DNA from: Clostridia bacterium
GTDB lineage: Bacteria; Bacillota; Clostridia; Christensenellales; Borkfalkiaceae
NCBI GenBank assembly: GCA_029055875.1
Contig: JAIDCJ010000022.1
Coordinates: 1 to 64,000, forward strand
Reading direction: 5' to 3'
Length of the DNA stretch: 64,000 nt
How positions within the stretch are numbered: the first letter of the stretch is position 1; the number at the start of each line of letters is the position of its first letter. Shown here piece after piece: positions 49,119 through 58,662 of the stretch. The notes under the pieces are model-generated. The model was given only the letters and a program-made list of their open reading frames with translations, had not been told where the DNA came from and ran no database searches. The translations under genes and the position numbers were made by a program.

Positions 49119-49808
49119 TCAGATTTTGTTGTAGTTGACCTTTACGCCGGGGCCCATCGTGCTCGCAAGCGCAACGCTCTTGATGTACTGGCCCTTTGCC
49201 GCGGCGGGTTTCGCCTTAACGATAGCGTCCATGAGCGCGTTGAAGTTCTCGAGAATCTTCTCCTGCCCGAAGCTCTTCTTGCCGATGGGGCAGTGAATGA
49301 TAGCGGTTTTATCGAGACGGTACTCAACCTTACCTGCTTTCACTTCCGAAACTGCTTTTGCAACGTCCATGGTAACCGTGCCCGACTTAGGGTTGGGCAT
49401 GAGTCCCTTAGGGCCGAGAATCTTACCGATTCTACCAACGACGCCCATCATATCGGGAGTCGTAATCATAACGTCGAAATCGAACCAGTTCTCCGTCTGG
49501 ATCTTCTGGATCATTTCTTCCGCACCGACGTAGTCCGCGCCCGCAGCCTGCGCCGCGTCTGCGCGTTCGCCCTTTGCGATAACGAGAACTTTTTTGGTTT
49601 TACCCGTGCCGTGGGGAAGGACGAGCACGCCGCGAACCTGCTGGTCTGCCTGGCGGGGGTCGATACCCAAACGAACGTGAAGTTCTACCGTTTCATCGAA
49701 TTTTGCTTTTGCGGTGCCAAGAACGATGTTCACCGCTTCGTTTGCGTCGTATGCCTTGGAGCGGTCGTAAGATTTGATGCTCTCGGCGTAATTTTTACCG
49801 TATTTCAT
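49119..49808 (-). CDS. rplA: 50S ribosomal protein L1
   Basis: [27 protein letters not shown]. Confidence 0.98.
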   Translation of the reverse strand: MKYGKNYAESIKSYDRSKAYDANEAVNIVLGTAKAKFDETVELHVRLGIDPRQADQQVRGVLVLPHGTGKTKKVLVIAKGERADAAQAAGADYVGAEEMIQKIQTENWFDFDVMITTPDMMGVVGRIGKILGPKGLMPNPKSGTVTMDVAKAVSEVKAGKVEYRLDKTAIIHCPIGKKSFGQEKILENFNALMDAIVKAKPAAAKGQYIKSVALASTMGPGVKVNYNKI

Positions 49809-49821
49809 CTCTTAACCCTCC

Positions 49822-50247
49822 TTATTCCTCAACGGTGACGCCCATGCTGCGCGCCGTACCTTTGATCATGCTGATTGCGCTTTCAAGCGAAGTGCAGTTC
49901 AAATCGGGCATTTTCGTCTTTGCGATTTCCTCTACCTGCGCCTTGGTGAGCTTGCCGACCTTTACCTTGTTGGGCGTAGCGCTCGCCGTTTCAAGCCCGA
50001 GTGCCTTTTTAATGAGCACGGGTGCGGGGGGCGTTTTCAGAACGAACGTGAACGAACGGTCCTGATAGATGGTCATCACGACGGGAATAATAAGTCCGTC
50101 CTGATTTGCCGTCTTTGCGTTGAATTCCTTGGTGAAGCCCGGAATGTTAATTCCGTGGGGACCAAGCGTGGAACCGACAGGGGGTCCCGGGGTTGCTTTG
50201 CCGGCGGGAAGCTGCAGCTTTACGACTGCCATAATCTTCTTAGGCAT
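49822..50247 (-). CDS. rplK: 50S ribosomal protein L11
   Basis: [35 protein letters not shown]; start trimmed. Confidence 0.98.
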   Translation of the reverse strand: MPKKIMAVVKLQLPAGKATPGPPVGSTLGPHGINIPGFTKEFNAKTANQDGLIIPVVMTIYQDRSFTFVLKTPPAPVLIKKALGLETASATPNKVKVGKLTKAQVEEIAKTKMPDLNCTSLESAISMIKGTARSMGVTVEE

Positions 50248-50349
50248 AATGTTTTCCTCCGTTTGTGGTTTTTGCAAGGCGGCGACTGAGATTTTCCGCC
50301 TCTCCCACATCTATTCACACGGTTTGTTGAAACCGTAATGAGCTTATTC

Positions 50350-50916
50350 TTATTCCTCTTCGGCGGGGACTTCCACTGCCGTTTCGGAAATTTTCTGCAT
50401 TTGGATATATTCTACTTCTACGTCCTGCTCGCGGCCGAACATGGTAATGTTAACGCGCGCGCGCTGAGCGGCCTCGTTGATTTCGCGGATGATGCCGATG
50501 AAACCCTCCAAAGGCCCGTTATCGATAGACACTCTGTCACCAACCTTGAAGTCTGCGTCGGCAACGTACTCTTCGAGGCGCATCTTGCGGATCTCTTCCT
50601 CTTTCATGGGAATGGGACGGCCCTGAGGCCCGCAGAAACCCGTAACGCCGCGCGTGTTGGTAACGAGATACCAAAGCTGGTTGGTATATATCATTTTAAT
50701 AAAGACGTAGCAAGGCAGAAGTTTGCGTTCTACAACCTTTTTCTTGCCGTTCGCCTTTTCCTCAATGGTCTGCTCGGTAGGGATTTTAACGTCTACGATG
50801 CTGTCGCTCAAGTTGTTGTTTTCGATGAGGCGCATTAAGCTGTCCTTCACCATGGATTCATAGCCCGAATAGGTATGAAGAATATACCACTTCGGTTCGG
50901 TATCTACATTCGCCAT
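50350..50916 (-). CDS. nusG: transcription termination/antitermination protein NusG
   Basis: KWYILHTYSGYE; KOW region FKVGDRVSIDNGPLEGFIG. Confidence 0.97.
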   Translation of the reverse strand: MANVDTEPKWYILHTYSGYESMVKDSLMRLIENNNLSDSIVDVKIPTEQTIEEKANGKKKVVERKLLPCYVFIKMIYTNQLWYLVTNTRGVTGFCGPQGRPIPMKEEEIRKMRLEEYVADADFKVGDRVSIDNGPLEGFIGIIREINEAAQRARVNITMFGREQDVEVEYIQMQKISETAVEVPAEEE

Positions 50917-50927
50917 GAAACCCCTCC

Positions 50928-51221
50928 TTACTTAGCCATGAGCTTCAAAAGCTCGCTGAGTCCGAAGTTCACACCCGAAACGATAACGGTGAAAATGAGC
51001 ACGATAACAAGCACGACGCCCGTCGCCTTCAAGGCTTTGCCGAACGTGGGCCAGCTGACTCTTTTGAGTTCGGAAAAAGTTTCTTTGAGCTTTCTGCCCA
51101 TGCGGACGAAGATATTGGGTTTCTTATCCTTGTCCTTCTTTTTCTTTTCGGCCTCTTTTACGCGCTTTTCGTCCTTCGCGCTGTTTAATTCCTTTTCAGG
51201 CTTTTCGTTGGATTTCGCCAT
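50928..51221 (-). CDS. secE: preprotein translocase subunit SecE
   Basis: ELKRVSWPTFGKALKATGVVLVIVLIF. Confidence 0.94.
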   Translation of the reverse strand: MAKSNEKPEKELNSAKDEKRVKEAEKKKKDKDKKPNIFVRMGRKLKETFSELKRVSWPTFGKALKATGVVLVIVLIFTVIVSGVNFGLSELLKLMAK

Positions 51222-51248
51222 GATTGTGTACTCCCCCGGGGTGAAATA

Positions 51249-51413
51249 TTACTTAGATTCTTTATGCACGGTATGTTTTTTGCATACGGGGCAATATTTG
51301 TTGAGCTCGAGGCGGTCGGGATCGTTGCGCTTATTTTTGAAACTATCGTAGTTTCTATTTTTGCACTCGGTGCACTCGAACGTAACCTTCATTCTCGTAG
51401 ATTTGGTAGCCAT
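51249..51413 (-). CDS. rpmG: 50S ribosomal protein L33; absent from ORF track
   Basis: translated by hand: [54 protein letters not shown]. Confidence 0.96.
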   Translation of the reverse strand: MATKSTRMKVTFECTECKNRNYDSFKNKRNDPDRLELNKYCPVCKKHTVHKESK

Positions 51414-51464
51414 TGGTTAAAAACTCCATACAAAAAAATTACACCCCTCACGGTGCTTGAAATT

Positions 51465-51493
51465 AGTTTAACACACTTTATGAGGGATGTCAA
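51465..51493 (-). promoter_or_regulatory. promoter for rpmG-secE-nusG
   Basis: minus strand TTGACA-N17-TAAACT. Confidence 0.7.
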
Positions 51494-51621
51494 TAAATTT
51501 TGAGAGCCGATTTTCAGTTTTTGGAAAAATTTTTACAAATTAAATGCGGCACACTATAAGCTAATCAATCGTCAAGAAAGTCGGATTGTTATGTTTCATG
51601 TTCGCCTGTAATATTTCTCCT

Positions 51622-52395
51622 TTATATTTCGATCCATTTTGCATAGACGTCGGTTACTTTTTTCCCCGATATCGAGTCGTCGGGATTCCATGCTTCGCTA
51701 CAATCTATATCGGTAAACCAATCAACAAACTTGTATCCCTGTTTCGTCGGCTCCTCAGGAAGCTCTAAATCGTTTTCGATACGATTTATGATACCGCTTG
51801 TCGCAACCTCGTCCCCATTCGCATGAAAGATTATTCCGTAGTGACTTTCATACAACCAATTAAATAGCCGATATATAGTATAATGATTATCAATATCTCG
51901 TGGAACATTTATATAGACGGCTTTCACGTTTTTTAACATTGGTTCTGCATCCCCGTGGTAATTATCTATATTTCTATATTCTTGTTCACTGTTGAATACT
52001 AACGTTCCATAAAATTCAATAAAACTATACTGACAAAAAGCTGTGAAATGATTTATAGTTATTTTTTTGACGTTATTGCACTTCATGCCATAATAGCTTC
52101 TTCGACCATGACTTGCTCCTATGTGTCCGACAGGATATCCCCCCAATGTTTCGGGAATCACCAATTCTTCGCGCTCTTGCCCCTCGTAAGTCAAGTCGAG
52201 TATGATTGCCATGTCCTCTCCGTAACGCCACTTGTCAATATAGTAATAAAACTCGCCCTCTTGTTTTTTATAATCCCACGGATCGTCATACTGTCCCATC
52301 TCATCGTGATTAAACCAGCTGCACCCGCTTAAACAAATTATAATCAGCAAAATCGATAGAATATTGCTTATTAAAATAATCCATCTCTTTTTCAT
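51622..52395 (-). CDS. hypothetical lipoprotein with C-terminal InlB-like repeat
   Basis: lipobox LSGC; LPEEPTKQGYKFVDWFTD. Confidence 0.75.
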   Translation of the reverse strand: MKKRWIILISNILSILLIIICLSGCSWFNHDEMGQYDDPWDYKKQEGEFYYYIDKWRYGEDMAIILDLTYEGQEREELVIPETLGGYPVGHIGASHGRRSYYGMKCNNVKKITINHFTAFCQYSFIEFYGTLVFNSEQEYRNIDNYHGDAEPMLKNVKAVYINVPRDIDNHYTIYRLFNWLYESHYGIIFHANGDEVATSGIINRIENDLELPEEPTKQGYKFVDWFTDIDCSEAWNPDDSISGKKVTDVYAKWIEI

Positions 52396-52411
52396 ATGCT
52401 TCTCCTAAAAA

Positions 52412-53269
52412 TTACAGAGGGCGTAAGTTTTTGAGTGACAAGTCTAAAATGGGTGCGCTGTGCGTGAGTGCGCCCGAGGAAATATAGTCAACCCCGTAGG
52501 AAACGTATTTTGCAATATTCTCCGCGGTGACGTTGCCCGAAATTTCCGTTTCCGCTTTGCCTTTGGCAAGGCTCACCGCCTTTTTCAGCGTTTCGTCGTC
52601 CATGTTGTCGAGCATGACGATATCCGCACCCGCTTTCAGAGCCTCTTCGAGCTGGGCAATGGTTTCCACTTCAATTTCGATTTTTCTTACGAAGGGCGCA
52701 TAGGCGCGCGCGCCCTCAATCGCTTTGGTCACGCTGCCCGCCGCTCCGATATGATTATCCTTTAAGAGCACGCCGTCCGAAAGATTAAAACGGTGGTTAT
52801 ATCCGCCGCCCGTGCGCACGGCGTATTTTTCAAAGCTTCTGAGCCCCGGCGTGGTCTTTCTCGTATCGAGGAGCTTCGTCTTCGTGCCTTCGAGGAGCTT
52901 TGCCGTCTTTCTGGTGTATGTTGCAATGCCGCTCATCCTGCCGAGGAAGTTGAGCGCGGTGCGCTCGCCCGAAAGAAGCGCGCGCATTTCGGCGGTGACT
53001 TCGGCTATTTTCTGCCCGCGTTTGACCTCGCTCCCCTCCTGGGCGAACAGCTTCACCTGAGCACTTTCGTCTAAAAGCGTAAAGGTACGCGCGAACACGG
53101 GAAGTCCCGCAATCACGCCGTCCTGTTTGCAGAGTAGCTCCGCCCTTCCGCGCGTACCCGCCTTGACGACGGAGTTTGCCGAAACGTCCTCCCACGGAAT
53201 ATCCTCTCTAAGGGCGTTCAATATCGTTTCGTCCCAATGGAGTTTTTGCGTTACCTCACTTGTTTTCAC
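52412..53269 (-). CDS. nadC: nicotinate-nucleotide pyrophosphorylase
   Basis: LNFLGRMSGIATYTRK, LDTRKTTPGLR, GGGYNHRFNLSDGVLLKDNH. Confidence 0.97.
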   Translation of the reverse strand: MKTSEVTQKLHWDETILNALREDIPWEDVSANSVVKAGTRGRAELLCKQDGVIAGLPVFARTFTLLDESAQVKLFAQEGSEVKRGQKIAEVTAEMRALLSGERTALNFLGRMSGIATYTRKTAKLLEGTKTKLLDTRKTTPGLRSFEKYAVRTGGGYNHRFNLSDGVLLKDNHIGAAGSVTKAIEGARAYAPFVRKIEIEVETIAQLEEALKAGADIVMLDNMDDETLKKAVSLAKGKAETEISGNVTAENIAKYVSYGVDYISSGALTHSAPILDLSLKNLRPL

Positions 53270-54548
53270 GGTTTATCTCCTTTAATACGGTTTGTCGATT
53301 GTTTTTCATATAGCGGCGGTCGCTGTAAAGCTCTGCGTTAAATTGCGGTTCGCCCTCCGCGGAAGTTCCCTTTGCAATATCCTCCGCCGCGCGCTTTGCA
53401 AAAATGATTGCTTCCAAAAGCGAGTTGGACGCAAGGCGGTTTCTGCCGTGTACGCCGTTACAGCACGTTTCGCCCACCGCGTACAGATGCGGCATGGTGG
53501 TTCTGCCGAATAAATCGCTCCGCACGCCGCCCATAAAATAGTGCTGGGAAGGCAGCACGGGCACGGGATCTTTGAGCGCGTCGTAGCCCTCTTTTTTGCA
53601 ACGGTTCACGATTGTGGGGAAATGGCTGAGTAGCGTTTCTTCCCCGACGGGGCGCAAATCGATACGCACGAAGTCGCTCCCCTCTTTTTGCATTTCGCGG
53701 TAGATTGCCTCGGTGACGACGTCGCGCGGGAGAAGCTCGTCTACGAACCGCTCGCCCTTTTTATTGATGAGGTGCGCGCCCTCGCCGCGGAGAGATTCCG
53801 ACAAGAGAAATCTTCTGCCCCGCCCCTTGGTATAGAGCGTGGTGGGGTGGAACTGAATATAGTCCGCGTGGTCTACCGCCACGCCGTGACGCAGGGAAAC
53901 GGCAAGCCCGTCGCCCGTGAGAATTCTGAAATTGGTGGAATGGCGGAACAGCCCGCCTACGCCGCCCGTTGCAAGCACGGTATTGCCCGCACGCACGGGG
54001 AAAATTTCGCCCGATTTGTTATCCTTGAGCACCACGCCGCAGCAACTGCCGTTATCGGTTAAAATATCGAGCATGGTGGTATAGGGGCGAACGGTGAGAT
54101 TGGTGCGTTTCAATGCGTGCGCCAAAAGGTGCGAAGTGATTTCCTTGCCCGTGCAGTCCTCGTGAAAGACGATTCGGGGGCGGGAGTGCGCGCCCTCGCG
54201 CGTATAGGCAAGCGCGCCGTTCTCCATAGCAAAACGCACGCCGAGGGAAAGAAGCTCGTCAATCGTTTCGCGCGAATGCTCAATCATGCACTTTACGGTA
54301 GCGGGGTTGTTCTCGAAGTGCCCCGCACGCATGGTGTCTTCATAGTAGCTGCGGAAGTCGTTCTTATCGTGCAAAACGCAGATACCGCCCTGCGCAAGGA
54401 AGGAGTCGCTCTCTTCGAGCCCGCCCTTGCATATAACGAGCGCCCGGCAGTCTTCGGGCAGGTGCAGAGCAAGGCTCAGTCCCGCAACGCCCGCGCCGAC
54501 GATAACGACGTCGTACTTTGCATTCAGTTGTAGCTGCGCGTGTTCCAT
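53256..54548 (-). CDS. nadB: L-aspartate oxidase
   Basis: FAD-binding GAGVAGLSLAL, FHPTTLYTKG, HYFMGGVRSDLFGRT. Confidence 0.95.
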   Translation of the reverse strand: MEHAQLQLNAKYDVVIVGAGVAGLSLALHLPEDCRALVICKGGLEESDSFLAQGGICVLHDKNDFRSYYEDTMRAGHFENNPATVKCMIEHSRETIDELLSLGVRFAMENGALAYTREGAHSRPRIVFHEDCTGKEITSHLLAHALKRTNLTVRPYTTMLDILTDNGSCCGVVLKDNKSGEIFPVRAGNTVLATGGVGGLFRHSTNFRILTGDGLAVSLRHGVAVDHADYIQFHPTTLYTKGRGRRFLLSESLRGEGAHLINKKGERFVDELLPRDVVTEAIYREMQKEGSDFVRIDLRPVGEETLLSHFPTIVNRCKKEGYDALKDPVPVLPSQHYFMGGVRSDLFGRTTMPHLYAVGETCCNGVHGRNRLASNSLLEAIIFAKRAAEDIAKGTSAEGEPQFNAELYSDRRYMKNNRQTVLKEINRENK

Positions 54549-54600
54549 GCCCTTCCTCCGCGTATTTTCACATTCAGTATATTCAACCGCCGAAAAAATG

Positions 54601-55314
54601 TCAAGTTTTTACGGACGGCAGTAGCTTGAGATACTCGCCGATTGCGGGCAGGTCGTCGTCCGTCTGATAGTTGAAATAGGTGCGAAGAAGTCTTAAAGCG
54701 CGCCGTGCGCCGTCCTCGGTGTGCTGCCCGCCCGAGATTGCCGCACGGACGGTGAGATACGTACTTTCGCTTGCGGGTACGCCCTCGCAGGCTTCGCATT
54801 GAAACGCGCCGCCCGTCATATCGAAGTGCATTCTGCCCGAGAGCGGTTTGCCGCAGTTTGCGCACGCGCCCGCGCGTACGGGATAGCCCGCAATTTTGAG
54901 CGCCTTCAATAAAAATTTCACGAGCGCAAAGGAGGGCTCCTCTTCGGTGATTTCTTTGAGCGCGGTGACGGCGGCAACGAGCAGTTCTGCGCTCTTTTCG
55001 TTTTCGCCCGTGAGCTTATCGCAAATTTCCAGAGCGGCGGCTCCCGCAAAGAATTTTTCTACGTCCTCACGAAGGGAATAGAATCCGTCGTAGAGTGACG
55101 CCGAAGTGACGGTATTCCGCCCGCCCTTTTCCGCAAAGACGTATTCCGCAAAACAAAAAGGCTGAGCCGCAAACCGTAGTTTTGCACCCGCCTTTTTCAC
55201 GCCCTTTACTCCCGCGGTGAGTTTGCCTCTGTCCGCCGTGAGAAGGGTGATAATTTTGTCGCTTTCGCCGTAGTCCACCGCGCGCAGTAACAGCGCGTCC
55301 GTTTTGAATTCCAT
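54601..55314 (-). CDS. recO: DNA repair protein RecO
   Basis: TDALLLRAVDYGESDKIITLLTADRGKL. Confidence 0.95.
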   Translation of the reverse strand: MEFKTDALLLRAVDYGESDKIITLLTADRGKLTAGVKGVKKAGAKLRFAAQPFCFAEYVFAEKGGRNTVTSASLYDGFYSLREDVEKFFAGAAALEICDKLTGENEKSAELLVAAVTALKEITEEEPSFALVKFLLKALKIAGYPVRAGACANCGKPLSGRMHFDMTGGAFQCEACEGVPASESTYLTVRAAISGGQHTEDGARRALRLLRTYFNYQTDDDLPAIGEYLKLLPSVKT

Positions 55315-55316
55315 GT

Positions 55317-55421
55317 TTATTTCAACTTTTTATACAGCATATAGTAGCTGAAATTCCCCGTCTCCTCAAAGAGCCGCCAGGCGATTTCGCTTGCCGATTT
55401 ATCGTTTTTATCTTCCCGCAT
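55317..55421 (-). CDS. yqzL: YqzL-like 34-aa protein between era and recO; absent from ORF track
   Basis: translated by hand: MREDKNDKSASEIAWRLFEETGNFSYYMLYKKLK*. Confidence 0.85.
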   Translation of the reverse strand: MREDKNDKSASEIAWRLFEETGNFSYYMLYKKLK

Positions 55422-55498
55422 ACGCTCCCCTCCTGTTTTCATTTACAGTATGAGAGCAAAAGGGAAACATATTCGTTACAAAAGAATAAATAAGTTAA

Positions 55499-55622
55499 AA
55501 TTTCATTTCAGAAGCAAGCAGGTCGAGGAGCGCGCGGAAAACCCGAAGGAGTTTACAAAGGCGTAAATGACGGAGGGTTGCCACAGCGCGACGATGAGAT
55601 GCGCAGCTTATCAAATGAAATT
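55499..55622. repeat. element A of a three-copy structured intergenic family
   Basis: terminal arms AATTTCATTT/AAATGAAATT; core GAGTTTAC-AAAGGC-GTAAATGAC. Confidence 0.8.
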
Positions 55623-56505
55623 ATTCTTCCCCGTAACCGAGTTCTTTCAAGAGCGCCTGACTGTCCCGCCAGTCCTCGCGCACGCGCACGTAGGTCGTCA
55701 AAAACACCTTTGCCCCTAAGAACTTTTCCATATCCTTGCGTGCGAACGAAGCCGTTTCTTTGAGGGCTTTGCCCTGCTTGCCGATTAAGATTGCCTTGTG
55801 GTTCGGCTTTTCGCACACGATATCAAGATTGATTTCGTAGGTGCCGTTCTCGCGGCGTTTGAAGATATTCACCACGATTGCCACGCCGTGCGGAATTTCT
55901 TCCTCGTACTTCAAGAGAATTTTCTCGCGCATGAGCTCGGCAATCATGAACTTTTCGCTTCTGTCCGATACGACGTTGTCCGAAAACAGCGGCTCGCCCT
56001 CGGGAAGCAGCTCCGTAATTCCCGCTTCCAACGCCTTGATATTTTTCCCCTTCCGCGCCGATACGGGATAGACGTCCGCGTCGATTCCCGCTTCGGAAAT
56101 CTTGACCATGTCCAAGGGAATGCTCTCCTTGGGCATGATGTCGATTTTGGTGTATGCAATGAGCATGGGAATGCCCAAAGCAAGATATTTTTTCATGAGG
56201 GCGGTATCCTCGTCGGATAGTCCCGCGTGGCCGTCGTGCACGAACAAAATCACGTCCACGTCCTTCGAGGTGGTTTCCGTGGTCTTCATCATGCGGTCGG
56301 TGAGTACGTTGCGGCTCTTGTAAATGCCGGGGGTATCCACGAATACGATTTGACTTTCTTCCCGCGTGAGTACGCCCAAAATGCGATCGCGCGTGGTTTG
56401 GGGCTTGGGGGATACGATTGCAACCTTCTCCCCGACGAGCACGTTTATAAGCGTGCTCTTGCCCGCATTCGCTTTTCCGATAACCGCTACCGTTCCGCTC
56501 TTCAT
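55621..56505 (-). CDS. era: GTPase Era
   Basis: GKANAGKSTLINVLVGEKVAIVSPKPQTTRDRI; KH domain; start trimmed to MKSGTVAVIG. Confidence 0.97.
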   Translation of the reverse strand: MKSGTVAVIGKANAGKSTLINVLVGEKVAIVSPKPQTTRDRILGVLTREESQIVFVDTPGIYKSRNVLTDRMMKTTETTSKDVDVILFVHDGHAGLSDEDTALMKKYLALGIPMLIAYTKIDIMPKESIPLDMVKISEAGIDADVYPVSARKGKNIKALEAGITELLPEGEPLFSDNVVSDRSEKFMIAELMREKILLKYEEEIPHGVAIVVNIFKRRENGTYEINLDIVCEKPNHKAILIGKQGKALKETASFARKDMEKFLGAKVFLTTYVRVREDWRDSQALLKELGYGEE

Positions 56506-56540
56506 GTTCTTTCTCCAAACTCTTTGGTGTTTCATTTATT

Positions 56541-56662
56541 AGAAAGCGCAGTCGCGCCGCAGACAAGGAAGTCCGTGCGCCGACGCGGGGAGTTTACTTT
56601 GACGTAAATGACCCAAGGCGCCGCGCGGACTGACGCAGTATCCGGCGATGAATGCGCTTTCT
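56541..56662. repeat. element B of the structured intergenic family
   Basis: terminal arms AGAAAGCGCA/TGCGCTTTCT; core GAGTTTAC-TTTGAC-GTAAATGAC. Confidence 0.8.
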
Positions 56663-57140
56663 AGTCCCTCTGTAAATTCATGCGCGCCATAACCTCTTCC
56701 TCTTTTGCACGCATCTCTTTTTTATCCTCTTCCGTCATGTGGTCGTAGCCCAAACAGTGCAGTACGCCGTGCACGGTGAGATAGAATATCTCCCGCTCCA
56801 AAGAATGCCCGTACTCCTTTGCCTGCTCCTCGGCACGCTTTTTGCAGATTGCAATACTGCCGAGAAGGATCCGTCCCTCTTCGTCGATACAATCTTTGTG
56901 AGCGTCCGCTAAAATCGGTTTGCCCTTGATGCCGTCCGTGGTCGGAAAGCTTAAAACGTCGGTAACGGCGTCCACTCCCCGCTCGCGGGCGTTAAGCCGT
57001 TTGATTTCTTCCTCGTCCACGAACACGAGCTCAAAGGCAAGGGGTGCGTCGCTCTCGGCAAGCCCCGTGAGCGCATGACAAAGCCGCGCAAGCTCCTCTT
57101 CGTCTAAATCTTCCGAATCGATCCGAAAATCACTTTTCAT
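56661..57140 (-). CDS. ybeY: endoribonuclease YbeY
   Basis: TDVLSFPT, LTVHGVLHCLGYDH. Confidence 0.97.
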   Translation of the reverse strand: MKSDFRIDSEDLDEEELARLCHALTGLAESDAPLAFELVFVDEEEIKRLNARERGVDAVTDVLSFPTTDGIKGKPILADAHKDCIDEEGRILLGSIAICKKRAEEQAKEYGHSLEREIFYLTVHGVLHCLGYDHMTEEDKKEMRAKEEEVMARMNLQRD

Positions 57141-58662
57141 CTTTTTCAGCTGCGTCTTCCTTTACTGCCTGTTTCTCGCGGTTGAAGCGGATTGCAGGAT
57201 ATTCCACGCGGTGGTGGTTGATGCCCGAGAGCGCCTCCACGATGGTCTGCTTGATAATGCTCAGCTCCTTCATGGTGATATTGCACTGATCGAACTGATC
57301 GAGGTCCATGCGCTCTTCGATGATACTGCGCACCGCGCGCTCCATATTCTCGGGCGAACGGTCGCGAAGAACGCGGGAAACCGCTTCGGACGCATCCGAA
57401 ATCATGACGATTGCAGAAATCTTACTCTGCGGCGTGGGGCCGAGATAGGAGTAATCCTTGATATCGGCTTCGACGCCCGAAATCTTGGTTGCCTTGGCAT
57501 AGAAATATTTAATGGGCAGCGTGCCGTGGTGCTCGCGCGCAACGTCGCAGATAAGATTCGGCATATGCGCGCTCTTTAAGATATTGTAGCCGTCGGTTGC
57601 GTGCGAACGGATAATATCCGCCGAAAGCTCGGGCATGATTTCATCGTGCACGTTATAGTCCGTTTGGTTCTCCGTAAAGCAATCGGGCTGTTTGATTTTT
57701 CCCAAATCGTGATAGACTGCCGCCGCACGCGCAAGCTCGGGATTTTCCCCGATTGCGATTGCGCAGCTCTCGGCAAGGTTCGCCACGATAAGCGAGTGGT
57801 TGAAGGTACCGGGGGCTTCTTCTCTCAGGCGCACGAGAAGGGGCGCGCGGGTGGAAGTCAGCTCTCTCAAACGGAACACCGTAAGCCGCTTGAACATAAT
57901 TTCAAACAGCGGGAGAAGCGCAAGCGCAAGCACGGAAGCAATGATGCACGCGAGTACCGAGAAGCCCATGCAGGTTGCAATCTGAATCCAACCTGTCTCG
58001 TTTACCTGCGGCAGCTTCAAGAGGAATACCACGACTATGGTAGGCGCAGCGGCCGCTACGCCCGTCAAAAGAAGCGCCGCGCGCGTACGCACCTTACTTG
58101 CAATGAATGCGGCAAACGTTCCGCAGACGAGCGAAACAATCAGCGAGAACAACGGAGCGTACGCCTGATTGAACGCATTAAATTCCTGCAAGTACGTATC
58201 GATAACGAACTTGATAATGGAAAAGATTACATTGAACAGAACCGCCTGTCTGCGCTTAAAGCAGAACACGCACATAATGGCAAAGAACCCTACGGGACGG
58301 AGATAGATGTTCACGTATTTTCCGAGCGCGTAGCTGATCATCAGCGAAATGGTCAAGAGGCAGAAAACCAAAACGACGTTCGACGAGTGCGTAAGAAACT
58401 CGTTATCGTCGAATAACGCGTAGCAGAAAAGCACGGCGTAAAGGAAGAACGTGCAGCAGCACATCGTAATCAGGCTGACAAGCGTATCCGCATCTTCAAG
58501 ATAGTGCAGCCAGTTAGAACCGTGCGCCAGCACGAGCATTGCAAACAAAAATCCAATGAGCACGATATAGCTTGCAAAGAACACGAGAATGCTGGTTGCG
58601 ACCACGCGGCCGCTCACCTTCCGCTTAAACTTTTTCGGTTTTATTTTGAATTTCTCACTCAT
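57130..58662 (-). CDS. HDIG-domain membrane phosphohydrolase, PgpH-like
   Basis: multi-TM region followed by EAPGTFNHSLIVANLAE...VYHDLGKIKQPDCFTENQ. Confidence 0.9.
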   Translation of the reverse strand: MSEKFKIKPKKFKRKVSGRVVATSILVFFASYIVLIGFLFAMLVLAHGSNWLHYLEDADTLVSLITMCCCTFFLYAVLFCYALFDDNEFLTHSSNVVLVFCLLTISLMISYALGKYVNIYLRPVGFFAIMCVFCFKRRQAVLFNVIFSIIKFVIDTYLQEFNAFNQAYAPLFSLIVSLVCGTFAAFIASKVRTRAALLLTGVAAAAPTIVVVFLLKLPQVNETGWIQIATCMGFSVLACIIASVLALALLPLFEIMFKRLTVFRLRELTSTRAPLLVRLREEAPGTFNHSLIVANLAESCAIAIGENPELARAAAVYHDLGKIKQPDCFTENQTDYNVHDEIMPELSADIIRSHATDGYNILKSAHMPNLICDVAREHHGTLPIKYFYAKATKISGVEADIKDYSYLGPTPQSKISAIVMISDASEAVSRVLRDRSPENMERAVRSIIEERMDLDQFDQCNITMKELSIIKQTIVEALSGINHHRVEYPAIRFNREKQAVKEDAAEKDEK

